From contig JAATGO010000020.1 of assembly GCA_015654605.1 (NCBI GenBank), positions 1 to 5,352 on the forward strand: a stretch of DNA of 5,352 nt, written 5' to 3'. A program made the position numbers and the translations under genes. Below, piece after piece: positions 4,515 to 5,352 of the stretch. Within the stretch, counting starts at the first letter, position 1. Each line of letters starts with the position of its first letter. Below the pieces are notes generated by a model. It saw only the letters and a list, made by a program, of their open reading frames with translations. It had not been told where the DNA came from and made no database searches. Source of the stretch: Betaproteobacteria bacterium. Lineage in GTDB: Bacteria > Pseudomonadota > Gammaproteobacteria > Burkholderiales > Burkholderiaceae.

Positions 4515-5352
4515 ATGAAAATTGCACAGCGTAGTGTGATGCTGGCGGTATTGTTGCTGGTGTCCTCATTGGTATGGGCCGAAAAGTTGCCAGTAAAGTT
4601 ACCAATACCAGTCGTTGCCAGTTTTAGCATATTGGGAGATATTGTCTCCAACGTTGGCGGCGACCGGATTGCGGTGACGACATTAGTTGGTGCGGATCAG
4701 GATGCGCATGTGTTCCAACCAATGCCAGATGATGTCAAATCCTTGACGCATGCACGATTGTTTGTGGTGAATGGTCTTGGCTTTGAAGGGTGGATGGGGC
4801 GTTTGATGCAATCGGCTGAGTATCATGGCACTATTGTTGTGGCTTCGGATGGTATCAAGGCACGTCACCGTGTCGATGAGGAAGGTGGGCATGTTGACGA
4901 CAATAAAATAGACCCTCATGCATGGCAGAATCCTGAAAATGTCGAGGTTTATACGCGCAATATCGTCGCAGCGTTAAGTAAGTTGGATCCCGATGGCGCG
5001 CCATTCTATCAAAAAAATGGGGATGCCTATATCGCGCAGTTGTCTGCTCTTGATCAATGGGCAAAACAGCAGTTTGCACAAGTCCCGGAAGATAAACGTG
5101 AGGTGATCACATCACATGATGCGTTTGAATATTTTGGCGCGCATTACAAAGTGCATTTCCTGGCGCCACAAGGGGCATCTACGGAGAGTGAGCCTAGCGC
5201 CCGGGATGTCGCGCAACTGATCCGGCAAATTAAAACCAAGAAAATCAAGGCATTGTTTATTGAGAATATGAACAATCCCAGCTTACTACAGCAAATCAGC
5301 AAAGAATCAGGTGCCCGTGTAGGAGGGAAGCTTTACCCTGATGCGCTTTCCA
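4515..5352 (+). CDS. aztC: Periplasmic zinc/metal-binding protein (AztC/ZnuA-like), 3' truncated by the window
   Basis: The frame starts at ATG 4515 and is open to the window edge (279 full codons); the end is outside. Residues 1-22 are a signal peptide with a probable cut after VWA, and there is no lipobox Cys, so it is a soluble periplasmic protein. It belongs to the cluster A-I (SBP_bac_9) metal-binding family. Predicted ligands are His65 (DAHVFQP), His135 (DPHAWQNPEN), His201 (TSHDAFEYF) and Asp276 (LYPDALS). The loop at 115-130 has only two His, unlike the long His-rich loop of classical ZnuA. VVNGLGFEGWM at 84-94 fits the AztC style. It would hand Zn2+ to the permease encoded 20 bp upstream. 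The start lies at an ATGA junction with a six-codon mini-ORF (4498-4518); GGGA (4500-4503) is a weak ribosome binding site 11 bases away. Expression is expected from the shared promoter near 2608. Confidence 0.9.
   Translation, partial: MKIAQRSVMLAVLLLVSSLVWAEKLPVKLPIPVVASFSILGDIVSNVGGDRIAVTTLVGADQDAHVFQPMPDDVKSLTHARLFVVNGLGFEGWMGRLMQSAEYHGTIVVASDGIKARHRVDEEGGHVDDNKIDPHAWQNPENVEVYTRNIVAALSKLDPDGAPFYQKNGDAYIAQLSALDQWAKQQFAQVPEDKREVITSHDAFEYFGAHYKVHFLAPQGASTESEPSARDVAQLIRQIKTKKIKALFIENMNNPSLLQQISKESGARVGGKLYPDALS

Noticed and set aside
4683..5079. Minus-strand open frames across the binding-protein gene
   Set aside because: They are antisense to an unambiguous SBP_bac_9 protein with all metal ligands. 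Their composition is not protein-like and they have no ribosome binding sites.
1..5352. Insertion sequence, tRNA gene, riboswitch or defence system
   Set aside because: I found no transposase motifs, long terminal inverted repeats, cloverleaf sequence, recognised aptamer core or defence-gene domains.

Overview
The window is 5.35 kb of bacterial DNA of middling GC content, with an AT-rich island at about 2400-2700. Every gene I can support is on the + strand. Motifs and gene order suggest a proteobacterium, probably a betaproteobacterium, but this is inference from protein style only. I see no rRNA, tRNA, CRISPR array or transposase.

Left part (1-952): the C-terminal half of a PepSY-type membrane protein. 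Its reading frame is closed at 4-6, and a family-like peptide sits in another frame just upstream, so the gene is probably frameshifted. A spacer with several short dyads follows. The last of these is a hairpin almost touching the first possible start of the next gene. Next (953-1729) comes a complete DUF1275/YoaK-family six-helix membrane protein.

Middle part (1730-2712): six direct repeats of 9 bp, spaced 11-12 bp apart, centre on a perfect DnaA box (TTATCCACA). They are followed by a 124-aa protein of unknown function with two winged-helix-like 'LTPKG' motifs. Beyond it is an AT-rich gap holding a second group of DnaA-box-like sites beside a T-rich tandem repeat. Boxes on both sides of a small gene plus a possible unwinding element resemble a bipartite replication origin or a DnaA-titrating locus. 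This is the most unusual part of the window.

Right part (2586-5352): a metal-uptake ABC operon. A consensus -10 (TATAAT) lies in the flank of a 27-bp dyad centred on TGCAACA-T-TGTTGCA, and a Fur-like palindrome lies just downstream. A possible small membrane ORF and a G-rich tract lead into the ATPase (aztA/znuC-like). The permease (aztB/znuB-like) starts within an ATGA overlap, and the periplasmic metal-binding protein (aztC/znuA-like) follows after 20 bp and runs off the right edge. The binding protein would capture Zn2+ in the periplasm, the permease dimer would pass it across the inner membrane, and the ATPase would power transport. Zur-type repression is the expected control. The proteins look more like the AztABC subgroup than classical ZnuABC. 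That rests on remembered family style, since I could run no search.
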